Shown in pieces: positions 55,301 to 64,000 of a stretch of 64,000 nt of DNA. Each line of letters opens with the position of its first letter. The stretch's first letter is position 1. Position numbers and translations under genes: made by a program. The notes below the pieces were generated by a model, which saw only the letters and a list, made by a program, of their open reading frames with translations, was not told the origin of the DNA and did not search any database. This stretch comes from an uncultured Aquimarina sp. (GTDB lineage: Bacteria; Bacteroidota; Bacteroidia; Flavobacteriales; Flavobacteriaceae): assembly GCA_947498455.1 (NCBI GenBank), contig CANMKK010000002.1, forward strand, positions 219,529 through 283,528, given 5' to 3'.

Positions 55301-58300
55301 CATCCAGAGTATTGCTATTTGGTATATGCAGAAGCAGCTTGTAAGGCAACTAATACCGTTCAATTAGCGGACGGAGCAACCATGAACTCAGACGGGTATG
55401 ATGCATACTTACGAGGGATTAGTACCTATTCAGCAGGGAAAAACTTTTTAAGTGGTTTTACAACTATAGCCGATCAAGACCCTTATTTCAAAACTCAGAT
55501 AGCAAACATAGAAAATTCGGGTACGGTAAACATCCGAAAAGACCTGATGAATGAGGCCTTAACGGTAGCTTATAATGGCGGAGAAGGAAATATAATGCAG
55601 TTTACCTATGCGACACTCTTCTGTAATAGTATAAGTACTTGCGAAGGAAAAAAAGATATTTTAACAATCAAGTCGGCTGTTAGTGGATTGTCTCCAGAAA
55701 AAAAGAATCAGTTCTGGAATACCTATAAGGCAAACTATTTTACGATGAAGCAGACGATACAGGCTCTTTTCGCTAATATTTATGCAAAGAGCAATGGCTG
55801 TTATAATGGGTGTATCGGTCCAGAAGAACCTCCTATAAGTTTACTCACTGTGATCTCAGATTATAGTGGAGCAATCCATAATCGGGTAAGTGCTCTTATT
55901 GGTACTACGGATGATATCTGTAGCGATCCTAATGTAGCGGAATATAAAAAGAAGGAAAAACGATTTAAATCTTCAGATGTTTTATTCAATTCGGGGGATA
56001 GCAATCAGGATATCTATGATGATATCCGTGAGTATACCAATTACGAATATTATATACAGACAGGAATTTGCCCATTGGGAAGAGATCTGGAAATGTTTTT
56101 AGGAGCTTATTTTAAGGATGTGTCTAGCGGGATTCCTAATTCCAAAACATATGCAGGTACCTACCTTACTCCTTCTTTATTTAAGGATATGGGAGGAGAA
56201 CACCCTACCGAAGCTCCTGTAGAAATTAAAAGCAATAGTAATGGTAATATACTGACCATTGTATTCGATCAGAGCGGCGAGGTATTGAAGGAAAATGCCC
56301 TGACAATTACTATACCTACAACCAGTAATCTTAGTTGGGAAGCATATAAAGAAAACAATTGGATCATTTCTGGGGTTAAAAACATATTTCCTACCTACGA
56401 AAACGGAGAATTCCGTTATGAAATAGTTGCTCAGATAAAAAGCAATAGTACCTCAGAAGACTATGAAGAAGTAATTCTATCGGGTACTACTGTGGCAAGA
56501 ATTGCCGAATGTAGTATTACCGAAGCCAATGGAATTGGAGAATATCTTCCTAATGACGGAAATGTAGGAGATCAGGAGTGTAACCGTCAAAAACGTTTTG
56601 AGGCATCCCTGACCCGTATTGTCAATGAGTTGGTGAAAAGTAAACAAGTCAATACCACTGTTACTCTAAACAATCTGGCAATCTACCAAAACAGCTATGT
56701 ATCTAAATTCTTTGGTGGAGGAAACGCAGTATGGTCGGTAGAAAACGAATCTACCTATACCATTACTGTGGGTGGAATACGAAAAATGACGATGGAATTA
56801 AACAAACCTATTGATCCAGAGTTTTATAGGGAGGTAAGTGGGATGAATTTTGGATTTAGCTATGATCAGCTAGGCAGGATAACACAACAAAATGTAACGA
56901 TCAACACCTATATACCTTCATTGCAAGGACAGAGATTTGTTACTGTTCAAGGAAAAATCTATGAATATTGTAATACAGAAACTTCCGAAGAAAATGCAAT
57001 TAAGAGTACCGATTGTCGATTGATTAACTTTTTATGTTGCGGAGATATAAATGATTTAGTATCAGAAGAAGAGATTTGTACCGATGAAAATGTAGTTAAT
57101 ACTTTGGGCAAGGATTTAACGAACCTAGTTAATGCTGTTGTTTCAAGAGGTAATGGGACAACGAGTAATGTAAACACATTAATTTCGTTAAAAGACTATC
57201 CAGAATATACGGAGTTTCTTCAAAAGTATTTTACTTATAATAGCGCAAAATATTGTTCAGAACGTCCTGACTACTGTAATAGAGGAGAAGGGGTAGATTT
57301 TTCAAATACAGAACATGTATATATTGAATTATTCGATGAAGTTAATTTTGGTATTCAGTTTTCAGACATTTTCTGGATTAACTTTGGAACACGTGGTATC
57401 AGTAGTACTGCGGGAGGGTCAATTAAGGACATAAGTTTTAGTACTACAAATGGATACCTACAGTATAGCTTAAACTTCGAGAACCAGTCAAATGAGATTG
57501 TAACAGGAAATGGAAATGCTTACCAACGAGGATTAAATGTACCTATTGGAGGGGGACCTCCTTATATTTTAGGATCTCCTTCTTTGGGGTGTGATTTATT
57601 TTCAGATTATCTTAATGATTCCTTACAACCGGATCCTAATTTACTGGATAATGTAGATGTGGACACCTGTCCTCAATACAGTTTGTTAGAAAATCAGATA
57701 GAAGAAACGCTAAAAGATGTTTTTAATGCTCAATTAAGAGCTTCCAGAACCCAAGAGGAGATTCCTGATGAGGTTTTTAACAAATTAATTTTTGATGAGC
57801 CTTTACGATTAAATGATAGGTTTAAGTTTATTCTTGAACCTCATTATGAAACCTTAAACGTAAATGCAGATCCGTATCCTTTCTATTCATATTCAACAAA
57901 TTTTAGAGATTATTCAGGGAATTTATATCAGAGTGCAACTAGGAGTTACCTGACTATAAGAGCCAATTTTACAGGAGCTAACTTAGACCTTCTTTTGTAT
58001 TTTGAAGAGGATTTTGATGCTAATGAAGTTGATCAAATTACAGAGTTATCAATTGTAAGACAGTATGCTCCAAAGCTTATATTTCCTCAATATTCGTATT
58101 CTTTTTTCTGTACTATCAAGTACAAAAATATTATAGGAGAAATTAAGGTAGCTAAAAATGTTGAAGTAAAAATAAACAGAAAAGAAAGTGCAAGGATTAG
58201 CGATAATGCATATGGTGGATCACGAATTTTTGCTATTTCTTTATGCGATTTGTTGTCTGTTGATCTAAATACAGGAACTACGGCTCGATCTACAATAACT

Positions 58301-61300
58301 GAAAGAATTGGGCAAGAAAGTAGTAAGACATTTTTAACAGAACAATCATTTCCTGATTCAAAAGAAGCATTAGTACAGAATTTCAGAACTTCATCTATAG
58401 GAGATTTTGATTGTACACCACAAATCTGTATCCCTGAACCCGTACCACCAAAAAGCTGTACAGAGGAGTATACCAAGTATATGACATTAATGGATGGGAT
58501 AGAAGATACAGAAGCTAGAGATATGCTGGAGGAGCATGATTTCTGTAAAAACTCCTTACAGTACTTGGTAGATGATTATGTGTATTATATGGAACAGTTT
58601 GCGATCCAATCTACGCTGGATCTACACTATATATCTCTAGCTCGTTTTGGAGCAACCGAGTTTAATTTTGGGTATCCGGGGATGCGTGAGCGATATAACA
58701 ATAAGCCACCAGTTATCGACCTCTATAAAGCGCATGTAGATCTCTATACAAATGATCAGGATCAGATCAAAACTTGGATGGCTTTTACCAGTGATCACCT
58801 TAATGATAATCCGGATATCTGTCCACCACGACCTTTTTCGGCAGATTTTAGCGATATCCAGATCGATCTACCAGAAGAGACTAATTGTGAACAATTTGCT
58901 GCCAGTGTACGAGATGCTTATATCCGAGATACCTATACAAGTTTCATAGAAGATAAAAAACAGCAGTTTATCAAAGCTTATATTGATACTGCGATGGATC
59001 AGGCAGTGGAAACGCTGGATATGAAATATCAGGATAAGGAGTACCAATATACCTTATACTACTACGATCAGTCAGGAAACCTAATACAAACCGTACCACC
59101 GGCAGGAGTAGATCGTTTTACTGATGCTGTACTAGAAACTGCTGCACCAGACGGAGCTACCGGAACTATGAATGATGCAATCAATCAACACAGAGCTAGT
59201 GATATTGATAGTGAAAATAAAAAACTATTACCGGATCATAGGTTACAGACAGCATACCGCTATAATTCTCTCAATCAGTTGGTATGGCAAAAAACACCGG
59301 ATGGGGGTATCACGGTATTTGCCTATGACGATCTGGGAAGGATTATAGCTTCGCAAAATGCAAAACAAAAGGCCAATAACCGTTTTAGTTATACCACGTA
59401 TGACGAACTGGGGCGTATTGTAGAAGCAGGAGAACTAGCACCCGATGTAGCTGTAGCAATTAATGATACTCAGGGTAAACTGGTAGATGAAACTAATAAC
59501 GAACTAATAAAAACGCGACCAGAAGATAATTTTCCTACGAACATTGCAACCCATCGTTACGAGGTGACACGTACCCGATATAATAACCTGTCGCTAGTAC
59601 CTCAGGAAATATTTAAAACGGTAACCAGCACGACTCGATATGAGGCTACCACCCGAAATAGGGTGTCGGCCATCTTTTATTATGATACGTATAATGGCAG
59701 TCCAGGAGGAACACGAGAGCGGCAATATGCGCATGCCATCTATTATACCTATGATATCCATGGGAATGTGCGAGAATTGGCACAGCATCATAAAAGTATG
59801 GCTCAGGACAGGTATCAGTTTTTATCTGGGATGAAACGTATGGAGTATGAGTATGACTTGATTAGTGGCAATGTCCATAATGTTACCTACCAAAAAGGAC
59901 AAGCAGATCAGTTTATCCATGCCTATGCCTATGATGCCGATAACCGTATTGTAAGTGTCAAAACCTCTGGAGATGGTACCATTTGGGAAGAAGACGCTGC
60001 CTATCAGTATTTTGCCCACGGGCCATTGGCACGTACAGAACTAGGAGACCAAAAAGTGCAAGGAATCGATTATGCCTATACGCTGCAAGGATGGTTAAAA
60101 GGTGTAAATTCCGAAAATCTGACAGCAAATGCCGATATGGGAGGTGATGGTAGTAGTACTTCTACTGTCGCTAAAGATGCGATGGGATATTCCCTAAGTT
60201 ATTTCGAAAACGATTACACACCTTTAGGAACTGCTACCAATAACGCATTTATACATAGTAATACTGTAGCATTGCAGAGTACTAAAAACCTGTATAACGG
60301 AAATATCAAGCAGATGGTGACCAGTTTATTGGATAATGACGAAACCATGCTAGATGCACAAGTAAATCATTACCAATACGATCAGTTAAACCGAATCACT
60401 GCGATGCAAGGAAAGGCCGTTAGCAGTACCTCCGTTACAGAGAATTATAATAGTAGTTATACCTATGACAATAACGGAAACCTGGAAACACTATCCCGTA
60501 CCGATCAATCAGGGAACGTGATTGACGATTTTACTTATAAGTACAGAAAAGATAGTGATGGAAACATTGTAAACAATCAGTTATTAACGGTACAGGATAA
60601 GGCTGGGAAACAATTAGATACCGATTTATTAGATCAATTTGCAGCCCTAGGAGTACCAGCAGATGCTTTTAATCAGGATAATGCCAATCATATCAACTAC
60701 GTATATGATGAAATCGGACAACTGATCGAAGACAAAACCGAAGGATTAACCATCAGATGGAGAGTAGATGGAAAAGTAGCTCAAGTCACCAAAAAAGACG
60801 GTACGATTATCCGTTTTGCCTACGATGGATTAGGAAATCGTGTCGCTAAAACGGTTAATGATAAAACAACCGTGTATGCTAGAGATGCACAAGGAAACCC
60901 CATGGCTGTTTATAAAGCTAATACAGTAGGAGATCAGGCAACAGATATACGCTTGATAGAACATCAGATCTATGGGAGTAGCCGACTGGGGATTGAGGAA
61001 AAAGATCTCCTAGTTACAGAAGAAAATCCAGAAACCAATACATATAGTGTTGTAGAGGATGATGTAAGCACTTTTAGATGGGACGATGTAGAGATCTTGG
61101 ATAATGGAGATTTAGAATTACCAGCAGAAGGAAATCAATATATAGGAGTTTATGATTTTGCACCGGGAACCTATCGTATCAGGTTTACATATAGTCAAGA
61201 GCAAGGAACGAATACCAAATTCGCCTTGACCGCAGATGAGGACTTGACGAATGATGCTGCCAAACTAGTAGATCAGGTACTTACAGTAGGGGATAATACT

Positions 61301-63007
61301 ATTGATTTTACAATAGAGAATGATTTTACAATTTTACAACTGGTATTTTATGCAGCGGATGAATTAGAAGCATTGGTAGCTGGTTTTGTATTAGAAAAGA
61401 AAGCGCCAGAAACTCCATTGCTAGTAACCAATACTGTTGGGGATAAACGCTACGAGCTATCCAACCATCTGGGGAATGTATTAAGTGTGGTAAGTGATCG
61501 TAAGTTGATTAAAACGGACTATGTACAAGAAATAAATACCTATGATTTTACGGGATGGGAAAATATACAGGAGGATAACAGTTGGAATCCTTATGGTAGT
61601 GCTTCGATAGAAACAACGGAGGACTTATTACACGCCACAGTAAATGATGCTAAAGAAGGAATTATACATACTATACTAACTGATCCAGGTAAGACTTATA
61701 CAGTTTTCTATGACTTGGATATTCAGACTTCACCCCAAATACGAGTACGTACCGAAGCTTTTGGAGAAGAACTTAGTAGTAAGGTAGAAAACAGTAATGG
61801 GAGGCATAGTATCACGTTTACGGCCACTCAGGTGATTACCAATATCAATTGGGAACGTATACGAGATAAGGATGAGGTAGTAGATACTTTTACCTTAGAT
61901 AATGTAACGATAAGCACCCCAGGAACGGTAGACGATAATACCAATGAAAGTATTACTTTTGTTCCTGACGTTCTTACATTTAATGATTATTATCCTGGCG
62001 GTATGCTCTTACCTAACAGACACGGAAATACTTCAGATTACCGATATGGCTTCCAAGGTCAAGAGAAAGACGATGAAATTAAGGGAGAAGGAAATAGTCT
62101 AAACTATATGTATAGAATGCACGACCCAAGAATCAATAGGTTTTTTGCGGTTGACCCATTAGCTTCTAAATATCCAGAATATTCTCCATATGTATTTAGT
62201 GGTAATATGCTTATTAGTGCTATGGAGTTAGAAGGTTTAGAGCCAATTGTAGCTATTACGAAAAAAGAAACAGGCTACACTTTCATTAAGACATATTCAG
62301 CTGACGGAGTTAATCAAGCATTAATTGTAAAAACTTATGAAGCTACTGTTCATTATAAAAATCCTGATGGAAGTATGGATTATCTAGGTAAGGTTAGTGT
62401 AACTAGAGATGGTTGGTACGGTATGGGTACTAATTCAAAAAATCAAAATACTTATGTTAATAGAGCTACAGAACCTAAAAAAGGTCAAAGTAAAATAGTT
62501 GCAGGGAATGTACTCGCTTATAAAACAAAATATGGAAAAGATACTCCTGTGTATCAATTAAATGATGTTTATGCTCAAGAGATAACTCCAGATATGAATA
62601 AAGTATACAATAAAGGAACATTTGTAAAAGAGTTGAAACATACAGGTTCTGATTACGACCCAATTAGAAAAAATTCAGATATAGCTAGAGGAGCTCAAAT
62701 TCACGTTGGAGGTGCTTATGAGAAACCTGATGGAAGTATGGGATTAGGTGGTACATATGGTTGTTTTGGAGTGGTAGCACCACAACAAATATTTAAGACA
62801 GAAGCAGAAGCTAAAGCATATCAAGCTGTAGCAGACAAGTTAGTTGGTTCTACAAAGAAAGTTACTAGCTCTACAATTAAATTTCCTTCAAATAGTGAAA
62901 TGAGAAGATTAAGAGATTTAATAAAGAAAAAGTATAAGTCAGGAGATAAAGTTGAAATACACGTAGAAAATAGAGGTGTTGACATAAAGAAAAAAAGAAC
63001 TGAGTAA
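52313..63007 (+). CDS. Giant RHS-repeat protein with C-terminal toxin domain
   Basis: The 3564-aa protein has a signal peptide (IIREIIVFTLLIAGVLIGYGQ). A DUF6443-like start follows (about 315-400, VVSYFDGSLRNRQTVTRIN, EVIYDAQGRPAVEIL), then long uncharacterised beta regions with several Cys-rich parts. YD/RHS repeats begin near residue 2315 (YRYNSLNQLVWQKTPDGG, YDDLGRIIASQNAKQKANN). The RHS core is at 3242-3311 (YRYGFQGQEKDDEIKGEGNS, MHDPRINRFFAVDPLASKYP). Residues 3312-3564 are an unrelated, more AT-rich domain with IHVGG...GTYGCFGVV. In RHS proteins this is the toxic part, released inside the repeat cage. The next gene is the probable immunity. Confidence 0.85.
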   Translation: MMNSIIREIIVFTLLIAGVLIGYGQNKVVYDASEVSNAISSGTVLEYSDPNASVPGTITQSSTQLSLQVASDQPPYHWYKYTLQLEVTPRSESGTYEVADAYEISLSIENNTQQGAGKGIDIARNILNDISGAQVVIKEGTYKNLSIPATETNGYIPENISFSIEYVDIKYRELSATVPTISHLGPVNNELPLTWTTVKGSESYQLEWTWVDNYGRDVATPRVANSILFTENDFKNNSTRIETTENGYHIPLVYAQGYIIYRVRAVGRDISGQGNRYRYGKWSSGSDTKHSVASWANKYQIDQDHEKLKNWQFQASYAEEGKKKEVVSYFDGSLRNRQTVTRINSDEHAIVGEVIYDAQGRPAVEILPVPTAENRIRYYPDFNRDNKADNQDGDNIYDYHDFDLDHQNELDKETIEKQMNTVYGASKYYSANNDINDTFRGRIPDAEGHPFSQIEYMPDNTGRIRRKSGVGVTHQLGKGKEMEYYYGTPEQKELNRLFGYSVGNKLHYKKNLVIDPNDQASVSYIDPQGRTIATALAGYKPTDLEGLSDEINVELHKTLTVDLLGKLGSHEIDTDQDNNIRTTTQKFGAQQDALEYAGTKVAPFAEGRDISYTVQGPQELEYSCNENNTIQYPLVYDLAIDVLDVDATSLVTSPILHTIDMQKEGGSFEIPEFRADVPRGSYMITKSLVINADSLAQYAANYVARLQDENDPCYVKPEDVSDLPPLTLEGCFITCEDCIAALEEEYPATATQLSRQVYAITQVAEYDVATKLPYLTPDEVTDEKARLTTYFENQWDGLVNACNAPCIEEQNEEEIIANSITCSIARNDLLSDMKPLGQYGNRGADTNGKEVEEITETILSIFNDDTKLYSAKTTGEGYNSWRNPRHPEYDPTASNTSEPYTDGHYYNTDGTIAYIKVKETITSTDEEEEESDDEDGEETEEVAYTYDPPLVEGTKVIEIIDEPRYVYAEPQYLANQADFVKDGIWQNQWSESLITYHPEYCYLVYAEAACKATNTVQLADGATMNSDGYDAYLRGISTYSAGKNFLSGFTTIADQDPYFKTQIANIENSGTVNIRKDLMNEALTVAYNGGEGNIMQFTYATLFCNSISTCEGKKDILTIKSAVSGLSPEKKNQFWNTYKANYFTMKQTIQALFANIYAKSNGCYNGCIGPEEPPISLLTVISDYSGAIHNRVSALIGTTDDICSDPNVAEYKKKEKRFKSSDVLFNSGDSNQDIYDDIREYTNYEYYIQTGICPLGRDLEMFLGAYFKDVSSGIPNSKTYAGTYLTPSLFKDMGGEHPTEAPVEIKSNSNGNILTIVFDQSGEVLKENALTITIPTTSNLSWEAYKENNWIISGVKNIFPTYENGEFRYEIVAQIKSNSTSEDYEEVILSGTTVARIAECSITEANGIGEYLPNDGNVGDQECNRQKRFEASLTRIVNELVKSKQVNTTVTLNNLAIYQNSYVSKFFGGGNAVWSVENESTYTITVGGIRKMTMELNKPIDPEFYREVSGMNFGFSYDQLGRITQQNVTINTYIPSLQGQRFVTVQGKIYEYCNTETSEENAIKSTDCRLINFLCCGDINDLVSEEEICTDENVVNTLGKDLTNLVNAVVSRGNGTTSNVNTLISLKDYPEYTEFLQKYFTYNSAKYCSERPDYCNRGEGVDFSNTEHVYIELFDEVNFGIQFSDIFWINFGTRGISSTAGGSIKDISFSTTNGYLQYSLNFENQSNEIVTGNGNAYQRGLNVPIGGGPPYILGSPSLGCDLFSDYLNDSLQPDPNLLDNVDVDTCPQYSLLENQIEETLKDVFNAQLRASRTQEEIPDEVFNKLIFDEPLRLNDRFKFILEPHYETLNVNADPYPFYSYSTNFRDYSGNLYQSATRSYLTIRANFTGANLDLLLYFEEDFDANEVDQITELSIVRQYAPKLIFPQYSYSFFCTIKYKNIIGEIKVAKNVEVKINRKESARISDNAYGGSRIFAISLCDLLSVDLNTGTTARSTITERIGQESSKTFLTEQSFPDSKEALVQNFRTSSIGDFDCTPQICIPEPVPPKSCTEEYTKYMTLMDGIEDTEARDMLEEHDFCKNSLQYLVDDYVYYMEQFAIQSTLDLHYISLARFGATEFNFGYPGMRERYNNKPPVIDLYKAHVDLYTNDQDQIKTWMAFTSDHLNDNPDICPPRPFSADFSDIQIDLPEETNCEQFAASVRDAYIRDTYTSFIEDKKQQFIKAYIDTAMDQAVETLDMKYQDKEYQYTLYYYDQSGNLIQTVPPAGVDRFTDAVLETAAPDGATGTMNDAINQHRASDIDSENKKLLPDHRLQTAYRYNSLNQLVWQKTPDGGITVFAYDDLGRIIASQNAKQKANNRFSYTTYDELGRIVEAGELAPDVAVAINDTQGKLVDETNNELIKTRPEDNFPTNIATHRYEVTRTRYNNLSLVPQEIFKTVTSTTRYEATTRNRVSAIFYYDTYNGSPGGTRERQYAHAIYYTYDIHGNVRELAQHHKSMAQDRYQFLSGMKRMEYEYDLISGNVHNVTYQKGQADQFIHAYAYDADNRIVSVKTSGDGTIWEEDAAYQYFAHGPLARTELGDQKVQGIDYAYTLQGWLKGVNSENLTANADMGGDGSSTSTVAKDAMGYSLSYFENDYTPLGTATNNAFIHSNTVALQSTKNLYNGNIKQMVTSLLDNDETMLDAQVNHYQYDQLNRITAMQGKAVSSTSVTENYNSSYTYDNNGNLETLSRTDQSGNVIDDFTYKYRKDSDGNIVNNQLLTVQDKAGKQLDTDLLDQFAALGVPADAFNQDNANHINYVYDEIGQLIEDKTEGLTIRWRVDGKVAQVTKKDGTIIRFAYDGLGNRVAKTVNDKTTVYARDAQGNPMAVYKANTVGDQATDIRLIEHQIYGSSRLGIEEKDLLVTEENPETNTYSVVEDDVSTFRWDDVEILDNGDLELPAEGNQYIGVYDFAPGTYRIRFTYSQEQGTNTKFALTADEDLTNDAAKLVDQVLTVGDNTIDFTIENDFTILQLVFYAADELEALVAGFVLEKKAPETPLLVTNTVGDKRYELSNHLGNVLSVVSDRKLIKTDYVQEINTYDFTGWENIQEDNSWNPYGSASIETTEDLLHATVNDAKEGIIHTILTDPGKTYTVFYDLDIQTSPQIRVRTEAFGEELSSKVENSNGRHSITFTATQVITNINWERIRDKDEVVDTFTLDNVTISTPGTVDDNTNESITFVPDVLTFNDYYPGGMLLPNRHGNTSDYRYGFQGQEKDDEIKGEGNSLNYMYRMHDPRINRFFAVDPLASKYPEYSPYVFSGNMLISAMELEGLEPIVAITKKETGYTFIKTYSADGVNQALIVKTYEATVHYKNPDGSMDYLGKVSVTRDGWYGMGTNSKNQNTYVNRATEPKKGQSKIVAGNVLAYKTKYGKDTPVYQLNDVYAQEITPDMNKVYNKGTFVKELKHTGSDYDPIRKNSDIARGAQIHVGGAYEKPDGSMGLGGTYGCFGVVAPQQIFKTEAEAKAYQAVADKLVGSTKKVTSSTIKFPSNSEMRRLRDLIKKKYKSGDKVEIHVENRGVDIKKKRTE
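62246..63004 (+). other. Putative toxin domain of the RHS protein
   Basis: 253 residues after the conserved RHS core ending GLEP. Motif: a His in GAQIHVGG, then 14 or so residues, then GTYGCFGVV, reminiscent of L,D-transpeptidase/YkuD-type H...(S/T)xGC active sites. The base composition becomes more AT-rich at the junction, as expected for exchangeable toxin tips. Confidence 0.5.
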
Positions 63008-63011
63008 TAAT

Positions 63012-63512
63012 ATGAGATTAATTTATTTTTGTTTTTTATTGGTAATATTGGCTTGTGATAATATTGTGACAAAGAAGAATGAACAATGTTTATCAACCAA
63101 AAAAGTGATGCATATAAGTGCAAAAGAATATCACCAAGATTTTATTCTATTTAATGAATTAAATCATTCTTTGGATGACGGTAATAATAGTTCTAAGAGT
63201 GATTGTTTTAAAACTTATAAACTAGTTTATTCATTAAAAAAATCTAATAATAAAGGACTAGACATATATAACAAAAAGAATGAGTGGATTATTCGTTTTA
63301 AAGCAAATAACATTACAGAAAACATAAAACTACTAGATGTCAAAAATGTTTTGGGTTATTCGATTTATAATGATAATTTAAGCTTATTTTATTCAGAAAA
63401 AGATAATGCTGTGCCAATTAAAAGACTCGTTTTTGACAACACTGATTTTTTAATATATTCTTATGAATTCTATTATGAGAAAGATAAACCTTTAGAAGTT
63501 ATAGATTATTAA
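63012..63512 (+). CDS. Lipoprotein, probable immunity to the RHS toxin
   Basis: The 166-aa protein begins with a lipoprotein signal ending VILAC, followed by DNIVTKK, then a lysine/asparagine-rich beta-like body (SLFYSEKDNAVPIKRLVFDN). It starts four bases after the RHS stop. Genes directly after RHS toxins normally encode the cognate immunity protein. A lipoprotein would suit a toxin acting in the periplasm. No family recognised. Confidence 0.6.
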   Translation: MRLIYFCFLLVILACDNIVTKKNEQCLSTKKVMHISAKEYHQDFILFNELNHSLDDGNNSSKSDCFKTYKLVYSLKKSNNKGLDIYNKKNEWIIRFKANNITENIKLLDVKNVLGYSIYNDNLSLFYSEKDNAVPIKRLVFDNTDFLIYSYEFYYEKDKPLEVIDY

Positions 63513-63530
63513 TATTATCTAATAAACAAG

Positions 63531-63558
63531 AAAAGCTATCCAAACGGGTAGCTTTTTT
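63531..63558 (+). terminator. Terminator after the immunity gene
   Basis: AAAAGCTATCC at 63531-63541 pairs with GGGTAGCTTTT at 63546-63556 (one G-T pair) around AAAC, ending in a T run. Confidence 0.8.
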
Positions 63559-63703
63559 ATGCGTAAGTATTACGAGCTTTAGCATCACGAATAAGCGCAC
63601 TAATAGTAGTCATAATATGTGTTCTATCTTTGCTATCAAGTTGCTGAATATCTATAATAGTATCTACAATAGTTTTACCCTGCTCGTCCTCGAATGAGTG
63701 AGG
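63557..63703 (-). pseudogene. Remnant of a small regulator-like gene (C-terminal 48 codons)
   Basis: The minus strand is open from 63703 to a TAA at 63557 and reads DEQGKTIVDTIIDIQQLDSK then DRTHIMTTISALIRDAKARN, a plausible C terminus of an Xre-type regulator. It has no start codon: an in-frame TAG at 63704-63706 closes it upstream. A bidirectional hairpin at 63531 follows. It appears to be debris of a displaced gene. Confidence 0.5.
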
Positions 63704-63772
63704 CTAGTGCTCGACTCTGTCGGGTACCGTCAAAGAGTAAGCAGAATAAGAAAATAATAATAACAATAATAC

Positions 63773-63800
63773 AAAAGTTACCTGTTACGGGTAGCTTTTA
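63773..63800 (+). terminator. Second, similar terminator hairpin
   Basis: AAAAGTTACC (63773-63782) and GGGTAGCTTTT (63789-63799) resemble the hairpin at 63531. This suggests a duplicated or lost toxin/immunity cassette end between 63560 and 63770. Confidence 0.55.
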
Positions 63801-63905
63801 TTATTTGTAGGGTTGCTTATTCTTGTGTTCACTCGACTGGAGTTGATCGGTATTGAGATGGATCTTTACTATACTTTTCATTACTCTGTAATAAATTGGG
63901 AAATG

Positions 63906-63926
63906 CTGCGAAGTTTTACTTCGCAG
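63906..63926. repeat. Nine-bp hairpin before the tandem repeat
   Basis: CTGCGAAGT and ACTTCGCAG pair around TTT. It merges into the tandem repeat that follows. Confidence 0.7.
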
Positions 63927-64000
63927 TAGCTGATACGATCTATATCCAGTAGCTGATACGATCTATATCCAGTAGCTGATACGATCTATATCCAGTAGCT
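63924..64000. repeat. 23-bp tandem repeat running off the window
   Basis: Three full copies of a 23-bp unit (CAGTAGCTGATACGATCTAT plus ATC) start at 63924, 63947 and 63970; a fourth begins at 63993 and leaves the window. There are no spacers, so it is not a CRISPR array. 63560-63920 otherwise holds only the gene fragment and terminators. Confidence 0.9.

Noticed and set aside
58087..58476. Minus-strand open frames within the RHS gene
   Set aside because: They carry no domain and lie within a continuous 3564-residue frame with RHS signatures on both sides.
63924..64000. A CRISPR array
   Set aside because: The repeats are directly joined with no unique spacers and no cas genes are in the window.

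Overview
The window is from a low-GC Bacteroidota genome, most likely a marine Flavobacteriaceae of the Aquimarina type. Supporting signs are a PorZ-like type IX secretion protein next to recO, SusC/CirA-style TonB receptors, TTG/TANNTTTG promoters, a LytS/LytTR pair, DUF2975 plus a Cro-like regulator, a CusA-TolC fusion, and giant RHS proteins. No database search was possible; names rest on recognised motifs and family knowledge.

Layout. 1-15.6 kb is mostly housekeeping: the 3' end of gdhA, porZ-recO-TonB receptor-HAD phosphatase, small exported proteins, a sensor kinase/response regulator pair, a truncated DUF2461 gene, a TfoX-like protein, a formylglycine-generating-enzyme-like lipoprotein and a phosphopantetheinyl transferase. 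15.6-25.9 kb is a compact peptide-biosynthesis locus. 26.0-34.8 kb holds a DUF2975/HTH pair, a serine hydrolase and a heavy-metal efflux operon. 35.1-63.5 kb holds an AraC/TPR regulator and a giant four-gene secreted/RHS operon that ends in a probable toxin/immunity pair. The last 490 bases hold gene debris, terminators and a 23-bp tandem repeat.

Most notable is the locus at 15.6-25.9 kb. Five small precursor genes absent from the supplied gene calls (22423-23287, minus strand) share an almost invariant leader ending in Gly-Gly, followed by divergent, lysine-rich cores that lack cysteine. Downstream, in tight order, lie a JmjC/cupin-type 2-oxoglutarate oxygenase, an unknown 167-aa protein, a C39-peptidase ABC exporter, a small lipoprotein and an outer-membrane beta-barrel. 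Upstream are a LuxI/FeeM-fold N-acyltransferase, a PAS-LuxR regulator and a ThiF/E1-like adenylating enzyme. The three minus-strand transcription units (precursors, acyltransferase, ThiF) each have a 16-bp CTAC...GTAG dyad exactly 22 bp upstream of a -7-like element, and two of them have a second dyad a further 22 bp upstream. This indicates one regulon. I infer a ribosomally made, hydroxylated and possibly lipidated or adenylated peptide system under its own regulator.

The second accessory system is the RHS operon: a 2134-aa SpvB/RHS-like secreted protein, a 2606-aa protein with five leucine-rich-repeat/Ig modules, a small LolA-like protein, and a 3564-aa RHS protein. The last 253 residues of the RHS protein follow the RHS core and carry a His...Thr-x-Gly-Cys pattern suggestive of an L,D-transpeptidase-like fold. 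The next gene encodes a lipoprotein that would suit periplasmic immunity.
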